A stretch of 64,000 bases of DNA, taken from Methanocella_A sp963792125 (GTDB lineage Archaea > Halobacteriota > Methanocellia > Methanocellales > Methanocellaceae). Every line of letters starts with the position of its first letter. Positions within the stretch are counted from its first letter, which is position 1. This document shows, piece after piece, positions 36,873 to 45,912 of this stretch. A program made the translations under genes and the position numbers. The DNA lies in NCBI GenBank assembly GCA_963792125.1, contig CAWBVA010000006.1, positions 57,146-121,145 of the forward strand, in the 5' to 3' direction. The notes beneath the pieces were generated by a model, which was not told the DNA's origin, did not search any database, and saw only the letters and a program-made list of their open reading frames with translations.

Positions 36873-38204
36873 ATGTTCGAACTGTTGACAGAAATAATCG
36901 TCATCGTACTGCTGATATTGCTTAATGGCATCCTGGCGATGTCGGAGATAGCCATTATTTCTGTCCGCAAAGCCCGGCTCCAGCAATTGTCCAACGAGGG
37001 CAACGCCAGTGCCCGTGCGGCGCTCGATCTGGCAAAGTCCCCCGGCGACTTCCTGTCCACGATACAGGTAGGCATCACCCTCGTGGGCGTGCTGGCAGGA
37101 GCGTTCGGTGGTGCGACGATCGCGGAAAAGTTCGTCCCTTACGTCAGTGCCATCCCGGCGCTTGCTCCATATAGCGAAGTGATAGCTATCGCCTCGGTAG
37201 TCATCGTCATCACATACCTGACGATAATCATAGGCGAGCTTGCCCCGAAAAGGATAGCCCTGAATTATGCAGAACGGATATCGCTTTTGGTCGCATCGCC
37301 CATGCGCCTCCTGTCAAAGCTGGCGATGCCGATCGTCCGCCTGTTGAGCCTCTCGACTGAGGCGGTATTGTGGACGTTGAAGATAAAGCCGTCGACAGAG
37401 CCGACCGTGACCGAGGAAGAGATCAGGGTCATGATCAGCGAGGGCGCTGCGGCAGGGGTGTTCGAGGAAGCGGAAAGCGACATGGTCGAAAGCGTGTTCC
37501 GCCTGGGCGAGCGGCGGGTCAGCGCCATGATGGTGCCGCGCACAGATGTCACCGCGCTGTTCACTGACGACTCAGACGAAGAGATCAGGCATAAGATACT
37601 GGAGAGCGGCCACTCGAGCTTCCCGGTGTGCGAAGGCAGCCTGGATCATGTGCTGGGAGTCGTATACGCGAAAGACCTGTTGAACCGGTACATGGCGGGC
37701 CAGCCGACGGACATCAAGGCGGCTATGAAAGAACCCATGTTTATACCCGAAAGCATGCCTGCGATGAAAGCGCTCGAGCTTTTCAAAAAATCGCGCAAGC
37801 ACATTGCATTGATTATAGACGAATACGGTGGGATGCAGGGACTGATCACGATCCATGACATCATGGAGTCAGTCGTCGGGGAAATACCGGACATCGGCGG
37901 GCCCAGCGTGGTAAAGAGGGATAACGGTACGTGGCTGATCGACGGAATGCTGCCGATCGACGAGTTCAAGAACACATTCGATATCGACAGCCTGCCGGAA
38001 GAGGAGAGCGGGACTTTCCAGACACTGGGCGGCTTTGTCATGGCGTACCTGCACCGCATACCATCAGTCGGCAACCGCTTCACCGTCGGCGGCTATACAT
38101 ACGAGGTCGTGGACATGGACGGCCTGCGCGTCGACAAAGTGCTATTGACGCCGCGACCCCCGGAGGACCGGGACGATAAGAACGGTAATAACCGCCGGGA
38201 TTGA
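36873..38204 (+). CDS. CNNM/CorC-HlyC family membrane protein (DUF21 - CBS pair - CorC domain)
   Basis: 443 aa from ATG 36873, chosen because GGAGAT lies 6 nt upstream; the open frame extends further left without support. The N-terminal DUF21 transmembrane domain spans about 1-185 (IIVIVLLILLNGILAMSEIA, GELAPKRIALNYAE). The CBS pair spans about 205-335 (MVPRTDVTALFTDD ... ALIIDEYGGMQGLIT). The CorC_HlyC domain spans about 350-430 (DGMLPIDEFKNTFD, HRIPSVGNRFTVGGYTYEV). Family members are linked to Mg2+/Co2+ efflux or Na+-coupled transport; CBS domains bind adenine nucleotides. Stands alone. Confidence 0.92.
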   Translation: MFELLTEIIVIVLLILLNGILAMSEIAIISVRKARLQQLSNEGNASARAALDLAKSPGDFLSTIQVGITLVGVLAGAFGGATIAEKFVPYVSAIPALAPYSEVIAIASVVIVITYLTIIIGELAPKRIALNYAERISLLVASPMRLLSKLAMPIVRLLSLSTEAVLWTLKIKPSTEPTVTEEEIRVMISEGAAAGVFEEAESDMVESVFRLGERRVSAMMVPRTDVTALFTDDSDEEIRHKILESGHSSFPVCEGSLDHVLGVVYAKDLLNRYMAGQPTDIKAAMKEPMFIPESMPAMKALELFKKSRKHIALIIDEYGGMQGLITIHDIMESVVGEIPDIGGPSVVKRDNGTWLIDGMLPIDEFKNTFDIDSLPEEESGTFQTLGGFVMAYLHRIPSVGNRFTVGGYTYEVVDMDGLRVDKVLLTPRPPEDRDDKNGNNRRD

Positions 38205-38285
38205 AACCGGGATATTTCCCCGGCCGCATTGCGGTGCACGCTAAAGCTATTTATGATATAAAACCTTGTAATCCGGTGCCGATAG

Positions 38286-38296
38286 AATATAAATAG
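38286..38296 (+). promoter_or_regulatory. TATA box of the purLQ operon
   Basis: AATATAAATAG at 38286-38296 matches the archaeal TATA consensus. It lies about 50 nt before the purL start, leaving a leader of roughly 20-25 nt. Confidence 0.5.
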
Positions 38297-38341
38297 CTTT
38301 AGCTCTTTGATACGAGTTGATTGCTTAGCAGAGGTATGATC

Positions 38342-41322
38342 ATGCCGTTCAGGGTCGAGATCGCGCTAAAGTCCGGGTACAGGGACGCCATTGGAGAAGG
38401 TATTAAGAACTCCATAAAAAACAGCCTTGACATAGGAGTGGACGATGTCCGCACTATCAAGGTATATACAGTCAACGCCAGCCTTACAGACGATGAGAAG
38501 AAAGAGATAGCTTCAGGTCCGTTCTCTGACGCCATCGTCCAGAAGTACTCCGTCGACGCGCCGCTGGCCGCCGGCTTCGACTGGCTCGTCGAGGTCGGGT
38601 TCCGCCCCGGCGTCACGGACAACGAGGGCCGCACCGGCCGTGAGGCTATAGAAGACCGGCTGGGCCGGAAGCTGGCAGGGACGAGTCGGTCCACACGTCC
38701 ATGCAGTATCTCATTAACGGTAACCTCACCCGCGCGCAGGTCGAGACCATCTGCAAGCAATTGTTAGGCAACGAGCTCATCGAGCGGTTCGAGGTCGTGG
38801 ACGGCCGGTCATGGGACGCCAGGAAAGGCCTCGAAGCGAAGGTGCCGCTGGTCCGGGACCCCCACAAGCCGCGGGTCGCGGAAGTCAACCTGGACGTCTC
38901 CGACGCGGAACTGACGGCCATCAGCCGGAAGGGCACGCTGGCGCTGACGCTGGACGAGATGAAGACGCTGCGGGCATATTTCCGGAAGCCGGAGGTACTC
39001 GCAGAGCGCAAGAAGATGGGACTCGGGCCGAACCCGACGGACGTCGAGCTGGAGACGCTGGCGCAGACCTGGAGCGAGCACTGCAAGCATAAAATTTTCA
39101 ATGCCGATATCGACTACGTCGAGGATGGCAAACATACCCCCGTGAAAAGCCTTTTCAAGACTTATATCCGTGGATCGACGGACGAGATCGGGAAGCACGC
39201 CGACTGGCTGGTCTCCATGTTCAAGGACAACGCCGGCGTCGTGCGGTTCACCGACGGCTACAACGTGGCCATCAAGGTCGAGACGCATAACAGTCCCTCG
39301 GCGCTGGACCCCTACGGCGGCGCGATCACAGGCATCGTAGGTGTAGACCGCGACCCGGCCGGCACAGGCCTTGGCTCCAAACTCATCGCTCACACGAATG
39401 TCCTCTGTTTTGCATCGCCTTATTACGACGGTCCGCTGCCGCCCCGCATTTTCCACCCCCGCCGCATCATGGAAGGCGTGGTCCGGGGCATCAAGGACGG
39501 CGGCAACAAGTGCGGCATCCCGACCATAAACGGTGCCGTCCTGTTCGACGACCGGTATAAGGGCAAGCCGCTGGTCTACTGCGGCTCCATCGGCCTGATG
39601 CCGGCCGTGGTGAACGGTAAGCCGTCCCACGAGAAAGCCGCGTTGCCCGGCGACCTGATCGTCATGGTCGGCGGCCGGATAGGCAAGGACGGCATCCACG
39701 GGGCCACGTTCTCGTCGGAAGAGCTGCACGAGGGCTCCCCGGCGACGGCCGTGCAGATCGGCGACCCGATCACCCAGAAGAAGATGCTGGACATGCTCCT
39801 CGAAGCGAGGGACATGGGCCTGTACAACTGCACCACCGACAATGGCGCCGGCGGCCTGTCCTCGTCGGTCGGCGAGACGGCCCAGTCGTCAGGCGGCTGC
39901 GAGCTGCATTTAGAGAAAGCGCCACTGAAGTACCATGGCCTGGACCCGTGGGAGATACTGCTGTCCGAAGCCCAGGAGCGGATGACGCTGGCCGTGCCGC
40001 AGGGCAGGCTCGGCGCGTTCCTCGATCTCTGCCGTCGCAGGGGCGTGGAGGCCACGGTGCTGGGCAACTTCACAGACAGTGGCAAGTTCCACGTGCTCTA
40101 TGACGGCAGGACAGTCGCCTGCATCGACATGAGCTTCATGCACGAAGGTCTCCCGCCGATGAAACTCGAGGCCGAGTGGAAGGCGCCGAAGCACTCCGAG
40201 CCGGAGCTGCCGGAAGAAGGCCTGACAGGCTACCTGAACCAGCTCATGTCCGAGCTGAACATCGCCAGCAAGGAATGGGTTATCCGCCAGTACGACCATG
40301 AAGTCCAGGGCGGCTCCGTGATCAAGCCACTGACCGGCATAGCCAATGACGGGCCGAGCGACGCGGGCGTCGTCAGGCCGCTGCTGGACAGCATGGCAGG
40401 CATCGCGGTCTCGAATGGCATCAACCCGTTCTACGGGGACATCGACACTTATCACATGACGGCCTGCGCCATCGACGAAGCGATACGAAACATTATTGCA
40501 GTCGGCGGCAGCCTGAAACAGATCGCGCTGCTCGACAACTTCTGCTGGTGCGACCCGGTCTACGACCCGGAGAAGACGCCGGACGGCAAGTACAAGCTGG
40601 CGCAGCTCGTGCGGTCGAACCGGGCGTTATACGATTATACGACGGCCTTCGGGACGCCCTGCATCTCCGGCAAGGACTCGATGAAGAACGACTACAAGCT
40701 GAAGGACGAGAAAGGCCAGGAGTTCAAGATCTCTATACCTCCGACCGTCCTGTTCTCCGCGGTGGGCCTTGTCCCCGACGTGCGAAAGTGCGTGACCATG
40801 GACGCCAAGATGCCGGGCGACGTCGTCTATGCGGTCGGCATGACAAAAGACGAGCTGGGCGGGTCCCGGTTCTACTCGCTCCTGGGCCACGTGGGCAACA
40901 ATGTGCCGAAAGTAGACGCAAAGATGGCAAAGAAGACCTATGATTCACTCTCGAATGCCATCGACGCCGGGCTCGTCGCCTCGTGCCACGACTGTTCCGA
41001 CGGCGGCCTCGCGGTCGCGTTAGCCGAGACTGCATTCGCAGGAGGCCTGGGCATGGACATCGACCTGAACCGCGTACCGACGGAGCGCCTCAACAAGGAC
41101 GCCCAGGTGCTCTTCTCGGAGTCGGCCAGCCGGTTCGTCGTCACGGTATCGACGAACAACGCGGCGGCCTTCGAGCGGGCCATGGAAGGCGTGCCCTGCG
41201 CGATGATCGGTGCGGTCCGGGACGACGAACGGTTCCTCATCAGAGGGCTGAGCGGCACACGCGTCATCGACACGATGGCCGGGGCGCTGAAAGAATCATG
41301 GCAATTCCCGCTAAGGTGGTAA
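38342..41322 (+). CDS. purL: Phosphoribosylformylglycinamidine synthase, PurS-PurL fusion, one frameshift
   Basis: Converts FGAR to FGAM in purine synthesis, using ammonia from PurQ. From ATG 38342 (GAGGT 7 nt upstream) the first about 85 residues form a PurS-like domain (MPFRVEIALKSGYRDAIGEG, DDVRTIKVYTVNASL). The frame breaks at 38678-38680, where a G is missing (AGGGACG for AGGGGACG). The protein goes on as DESVHTSMQYLINGNLTRAQ and then the PurL body: TWSEHCKHKIF, ETHNSPSALDPYGGA, NTVIGVDRDPAG-like GIVGVDRDPAGTGLG, ATP/FGAR loop DNGAGGLSSSVGETA and the second AIRS half GGSVIKPLTG. The total of about 993 codons lacks a glutaminase domain, supplied by purQ directly downstream. The reading frame is otherwise intact. 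Confidence 0.95.
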
Positions 41323-41324
41323 TA

Positions 41325-42158
41325 ATGGCAGTCAAATCTCTGGTCATCACCGGCTACGGCATCAACTGCGAATACGAGACGGCTTATGCCAATACGCTCG
41401 CCGGTGCCGAGGCGACTATCGCTCATATCAACGACGTGATCGACGGGCTGTACCGGCTTGAAGACTACCAGATACTGAACTTCCCCGGCGGCTGGTCTTT
41501 CGGCGACGACCTGGGCAGCGGCAAAGTATTCGTAAACAAGCTGCTCTACGCGAAGACGCCGACCGGCCCTCTCGCAGACCAGATACTGAAGTTCATAGAC
41601 GATGGCAAACTCGTCATAGGCATTTGCAACGGCTTCCAGATACTGGTGAAGATGGGCCTGCTCCCCGCATTAGACAAGGACTACAAGACACAGTCATGTA
41701 CCCTGTTCTTCAACGACCACGGGTTCAGGGATTCATGGGTGAAGCTTAAAGTGAACGGGCAGTCGCCGTGCGTCTTCACGAAAGGAATAGAAATGCTGGA
41801 CGCGCCCATCCGTCATGGCGAGGGCAAGTTTATCCCGGCAAACAGGCAGCTGCTGGACCGCCTGACGCGGAACGGCCAGGTCGTAATGCAGTACGTCGAC
41901 CGGTTCGGCCGGCCGACGCAGAGCTTCCCGGAGAACCCCAACGGCTCCATGGAAGCGATCGCGGGCATCTGCGACGAGACAGGCAGAGTATTCGGGCTGA
42001 TGCCCCACCCTGAGGCGTTCAACCACATCACGAACCACCCCCACTACACGCGCATGCGGGAAGAGGCGGCGCGGAAGAAGCTGACGCTGAAGGAAGAGGG
42101 CGACGGCATACAGATATGGCGTAATGCCGTGGAGTACGCACAGCAAAAGCTGGTATAA
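41325..42158 (+). CDS. purQ: Phosphoribosylformylglycinamidine synthase glutaminase subunit
   Basis: 277 aa from ATG 41325, 2 nt after the purL stop, with GGTGGT upstream. A class I glutamine amidotransferase: nucleophile Cys in GICNGFQILVKMG, the oxyanion strand FPGGWSFGDDLGSG, and the His-x-Glu pair in LMPHPEAF. It hydrolyses glutamine and channels ammonia to PurL. The size is nearer the domain in large PurL proteins than to the short (about 225 aa) stand-alone PurQ. Confidence 0.95.
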   Translation: MAVKSLVITGYGINCEYETAYANTLAGAEATIAHINDVIDGLYRLEDYQILNFPGGWSFGDDLGSGKVFVNKLLYAKTPTGPLADQILKFIDDGKLVIGICNGFQILVKMGLLPALDKDYKTQSCTLFFNDHGFRDSWVKLKVNGQSPCVFTKGIEMLDAPIRHGEGKFIPANRQLLDRLTRNGQVVMQYVDRFGRPTQSFPENPNGSMEAIAGICDETGRVFGLMPHPEAFNHITNHPHYTRMREEAARKKLTLKEEGDGIQIWRNAVEYAQQKLV

Positions 42159-42265
42159 TAGCGATGCTGGCAGTCTGCCGCATTGCTACTCTTTTTTATT
42201 GAAGTCTGCCGGATACCGTAACATTAATAGGCGCATCGCATGATTGTTATAGCTTGGTGAAAGCT

Positions 42266-42627
42266 ATGGTAGAGGACATTATCGTTGTCAGCACCCCGTA
42301 CGTCCCGGGGTACAAGATCACGCAGAACTTAGGGTTCACCTGGGGTCTGGTCGTCAGGAGCCGGGGCATCGGAGGGAACATGGTCGCAGGGCTGAGGACC
42401 GTCTTCGGCGGCGAAATCCACGAGTACACGGAACTCCTGAACCAGTCGAGAGGACAGGCGCTGGACCGGCTGAAGGCGAACGCCGGACGATGGGCGCCAA
42501 CGCGATCATAGGCGTGGACTTCGACTCCTCGGAGATCGGGCAGACCATGACCGAAGTGCTCGCTATGGGCACCGCCGTGATCGTCGAGAAGGAGACTGCG
42601 CCGATCAACCCGGTGCGGCTCGAGTAA
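42266..42627 (+). CDS. YbjQ/UPF0145 family protein, one frameshift
   Basis: From ATG 42266 (GGTGA 5 nt upstream; TTG 42254 is a weaker option) the frame reads IIVVSTPYVPGYKITQNLGF, GLVVRSRGIGGNMVAGLRTV and GGEIHEYTELLNQSR. One base is missing near 42487. The other frame gives TMGANAIIGVDFDSSEIG and ends at TAA 42627. The joined length of about 120 aa fits UPF0145/DUF74 (pentameric beta fold, 'heavy-metal-binding' by annotation only). A T-rich stretch (CTTTTATTTCTTTTTTT) after the stop could terminate transcription. Confidence 0.88.
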
Positions 42628-42721
42628 AATCTTTTATTTCTTTTTTTCAGCCTTAACTTGTATCGCCGGAACGGTGACAAACCGTTAATTTAAGGCCCGA
42701 TAGATCATCCTGTGGACATTT

Positions 42722-43294
42722 ATGAGCGCCGGGGCAATGCAACGGGCGATGGCAAGCATCTGGTGGCAGGTGTTACTCCGGGGCTTCATCAGCTTACTGC
42801 TCGGGGTGCTGATGCTCGTCTGGCCCTACGCATCCGTCCGGGCTTACGAAGAGATTTTCGGCGTATACGTCCTGATAGACGGCTTACTGATAATCTTACA
42901 TGTAGTGCAGGTCAGACAGGTGGATAAGAAAGCATGGTCCCGGCTCCTGCACGGCGTCATCGGCGTCGGCGTCGGAGCCGCCATCTTCCTGTGGCCGGAG
43001 TTCCGGGAGATCGGGATGGCCAACATTTTTTCCACGTACCTCATGCTGACAGGAGTCTTACAGGTTTTCACCGCGCTGGACCTGTACCGCGTGGTCCGCT
43101 ATGACTATTACTTCATCGCCAGCGGGTTCATATCTATTTTGTGTGGGATATTACTGAAGACGGTAATGGCTAATGACCTCGTACTGCTGGCAAAAATTTT
43201 CGGCATCTTCATGATGGCTTACGCAGTCATCGTCATATTGATCGCGTTGGAAATGAGAAGAAGCGCAGGCAGTTTTTCCGGCCGATCGGCATAG
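42722..43294 (+). CDS. HdeD/DUF308 family membrane protein
   Basis: 190 aa with six predicted helices. WWQVLLRGFISLLLGVLMLV, YVLIDGLLIILHVV and HGVIGVGVGAAIFLWPEF are the repeated helix pairs typical of HdeD/DUF308 proteins, associated in bacteria with acid-stress tolerance. The function in archaea is unknown. It converges on the DUF202 gene. Confidence 0.82.
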   Translation: MSAGAMQRAMASIWWQVLLRGFISLLLGVLMLVWPYASVRAYEEIFGVYVLIDGLLIILHVVQVRQVDKKAWSRLLHGVIGVGVGAAIFLWPEFREIGMANIFSTYLMLTGVLQVFTALDLYRVVRYDYYFIASGFISILCGILLKTVMANDLVLLAKIFGIFMMAYAVIVILIALEMRRSAGSFSGRSA

Positions 43295-43309
43295 CCGGTT
43301 ACCCGGCTG

Positions 43310-43702
43310 TCACAGTGGCCCGACGTTAAAGAGCAGGTTGAAGAGTGCCAGGATGCCGATCACAGTGATGAGAAGCGCTGCAATCAACGCCGTAGAGAGC
43401 GGGAACTTCTGTTTCATCTCCCTGCCCAACCATCGCTGGTACAGGAGATATTCGACAATGGCCATACCAAGGAGGAACGTGCCCAGCCCGACCAGCCCAA
43501 GACCGAGGTTTCGCGGCCCCTGCAAGGGGAGTTGCCCCGAGAGGATGTCCGACTCGCGCAGGTACATGAAGAATTTGAAGATGGTGAAGCCAAAGCTGAT
43601 CATCGATACCGACGTGCGGATCCAGGCCATCAGGGTGCGGTCCGCCGCGAGGCGGGTGCGTTCGTAGCCGAGGTCCGTGGTTTTTTCCGCATGAGGGTTC
43701 AT
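43310..43702 (-). CDS. DUF202 (YidH-like) membrane protein
   Basis: 130 aa. The N-terminus has the family signature ERTRLAADRTLMAWIRTSVS, then three helices (ISFGFTIFKFFMYL; LGLGLVGLGTFLLGMAIVEY; LIAALLITVIGILALFNLL). Function unknown. Its ATG overlaps the stop of the DUF1622 gene by 4 nt (ATGA), and that gene overlaps SulP in the same way, so the three are translationally coupled. Confidence 0.88.
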   Translation of the reverse strand: MNPHAEKTTDLGYERTRLAADRTLMAWIRTSVSMISFGFTIFKFFMYLRESDILSGQLPLQGPRNLGLGLVGLGTFLLGMAIVEYLLYQRWLGREMKQKFPLSTALIAALLITVIGILALFNLLFNVGPL

Positions 43703-44052
43703 CGGCTTTCCTCCAACTCAGCCTCTTCCTCCTTCATCTCGCGCTGCAGGAAAAAGTTCAGGAAGGTCCTGATCCCGGCGACCACCGCAAGGATGCCGAG
43801 ATCGGTCCAGGAAGGCTTAACGGCGGTCTTGACAATGTCCGCGGCGAGCTGAAACTCAAGGCCCAGGACCAGGTACCTGGAAAAGGCCAGACGTGCCTGG
43901 TTGTAGTGCTTCAGGTCGGGCCGGCGGACTGTTTGCAGCACCTTGACGGAAGCCACGATAATGCCGCCCGCTATGATCAGGACACTGATGAAATTGGCAA
44001 TGAGCTCTATCCATCCCACAAGGCTGATGAGATAATTTCCGATGTCGATCAT
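43699..44052 (-). CDS. DUF1622 membrane protein
   Basis: 117 aa from ATG 44052 (GAGGT upstream); longer starts are not supported. Three helices: NYLISLVGWIELIANFISVL, a charged loop with RRPDLKHYNQARLAFSRYLV, LGLEFQLAADIVKTAV and the DLGILAVVAGIRTFLNFFL helix, as in DUF1622. Overlaps sulP and the DUF202 gene by ATGA junctions. Function unknown; the coupling suggests an accessory role to the SulP permease or a shared stress role. Confidence 0.85.
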   Translation of the reverse strand: MIDIGNYLISLVGWIELIANFISVLIIAGGIIVASVKVLQTVRRPDLKHYNQARLAFSRYLVLGLEFQLAADIVKTAVKPSWTDLGILAVVAGIRTFLNFFLQREMKEEEAELEESR

Positions 44053-45794
44053 GGCGACCTCTTTGATGAATCCACGTTTCTCCCGACAGCGCCGGATTCC
44101 CATTCCTCCAGCAGGGAATTGATCGTCCTGCGCTCCAGCGACCGGCCAAACCGCTTCTCGAATCCTGCCTTCGCCAGTGTACTTCTCACCCGTGCTGACA
44201 TGTTGGCCAGCCTCAATGCAATGCCCATCTCTGACAGTTGCTGGCTGAGTTCGTCGATCATGTCCATCCCGGTGATATCCAGCATCGGCGTCGATGCCAG
44301 GTCCAGCACCACGACCTTCACCGGCTGCGGCACTTTATTGAGCCTGTCAAGCAGCTCTTTCTTGACCGTCCTGGCGTTGGCGAAAATGATGGAAGCGTCG
44401 ACGCGGAGAATCATCACGCCAGGCACCTGGACGGCTTTCGGATGCAAATCCCGGTCGACAAACTGGCCATCACCGGGCATCCGGCCCAGTACTGCAATGT
44501 GCGGGTATGACACGCGGTGGAGCATGTCCAGGATCGACAGGAGAACGCCGATGATGATCCCGGCGAGCATGCCCACGGTAAGCACGAAGAACATGGCCGC
44601 GATCGCTATGATCAGCTCCCGTTTACTGATCCCGGCGATGCGACGGATGGCCGGCACGTTGACGAGCCCCAGTGACGCCACCATGATCAGCGCAGCAAGT
44701 GCCGGCGACGGCAGGTTGGTGAACAGGCCGGTGAAAAACAGGATGACCAGCACGATCAGGGCGGCAGAAATAAGGCCTGACATGGGCGTCTTTGCCCCGT
44801 TGCTGTCGTTGACGGCCGACCGGACCATGCTGGGGCCGACCGGGAAGCCGCCGGCGATGCCGGAAGCGAAGTTCGAGGCGCCCACAGCCAGCAGCTCCTG
44901 GTCGGCGTCGTACTCGTACCTGTGCTTTTTGGCGAACCGGTCTGCGACGCTGAAATCGGTGAGATAGCCGATCAAATAACAAGCGGCCGCCAGCGGTAGC
45001 ACCTCCGTGACATCAGCAAGCGTAAAAGATGGAATGCCCAGCGACGGCAGGCCCTGGGGCACCTGCCCGATGATGCCCACGCCACGGCCAGCCAGATCGG
45101 TGACTGACATAAGCAATATAGCCAGGGCGATGACGACGATGGGCCCTGGCACCCGGGGCAGCTTCTTCTGGAACAGGAGCAGCAGGACGACAGCGCCGAC
45201 GCCGATGGCCGCCGCGTACAGGTTCGTCAGGCCCAGGTGTGCGAGCACGAAGTACGCCTGCTCGAAGAATCCGCCCTGTATGCCGCTATACCCGAGAAGC
45301 TTCGGCAACTGGGCGATGATAACGATAAGCCCCGTGCCAAAATAGACCCCGGTGAGCACGGATTCGGAGATCAGGTTGATAATGAAGCTCAGCTTTAACG
45401 CCCGGGCGATCACCGCGATGGCCCCGATCAGCAGGGCTGTCATGGCTAACATGGAAAGGTACCTGGACGGATCGCCGGCAGCAGTCGCGCCGAGGGACGT
45501 GGCCACAAGGATGGTGATGGCCGTCGTGGGGCCGATGGAAAGCTGGCGCGATGTGCCGAAGACCACGTAGGCCAGCAGCGCCATGATGCTGGCGTAGAGC
45601 CCGATCTGCAGCGGCACGCCGGCCAGGGACGCGTTCGCCATAGCGTCGGGCACGGTGAAGGCGGCGACGATGAGGCCGGCGAGGATGTCTGGTTGCAGCT
45701 TGCTTATGTCATAAGACCTGAGCCAGCCAAAGAATGGCAGCATGGCCTCGACCCGATTAATCAGGCCTTTTTTCCCGGGATGCGCAGCCGCCAT
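44049..45794 (-). CDS. SulP family sulfate/anion permease with STAS domain
   Basis: 581 aa. The SLC26/SulP transmembrane domain spans about 30-415, beginning DILAGLIVAAFTVPDAMANA with the family motif region around LYASIMALLAYVVFGTSRQLS-like sequence. It continues with GGFPVGPSMVRSAVNDSNGA. The C-terminal STAS domain spans about 440-555 (VMILRVDASIIFANARTV, VVLDLASTPMLDITGMDMI). It imports sulfate or another oxyanion, or bicarbonate; the sequence does not tell which. Two sulfatases lie immediately upstream, making sulfate the favoured guess. First gene of a three-gene coupled operon. Confidence 0.92.
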   Translation of the reverse strand: MAAAHPGKKGLINRVEAMLPFFGWLRSYDISKLQPDILAGLIVAAFTVPDAMANASLAGVPLQIGLYASIMALLAYVVFGTSRQLSIGPTTAITILVATSLGATAAGDPSRYLSMLAMTALLIGAIAVIARALKLSFIINLISESVLTGVYFGTGLIVIIAQLPKLLGYSGIQGGFFEQAYFVLAHLGLTNLYAAAIGVGAVVLLLLFQKKLPRVPGPIVVIALAILLMSVTDLAGRGVGIIGQVPQGLPSLGIPSFTLADVTEVLPLAAACYLIGYLTDFSVADRFAKKHRYEYDADQELLAVGASNFASGIAGGFPVGPSMVRSAVNDSNGAKTPMSGLISAALIVLVILFFTGLFTNLPSPALAALIMVASLGLVNVPAIRRIAGISKRELIIAIAAMFFVLTVGMLAGIIIGVLLSILDMLHRVSYPHIAVLGRMPGDGQFVDRDLHPKAVQVPGVMILRVDASIIFANARTVKKELLDRLNKVPQPVKVVVLDLASTPMLDITGMDMIDELSQQLSEMGIALRLANMSARVRSTLAKAGFEKRFGRSLERRTINSLLEEWESGAVGRNVDSSKRSP

Positions 45795-45912
45795 TGTCGA
45801 GTCCCCTTCAAGCTGTGCTTATGACGCGCTGACGACTAAGAGCCCGAGTGAGGAACTGGTTTCAACCCGCCCGTGCATACGGCCCAATACCATAGCAGCG
45901 TCTTGTGATATC

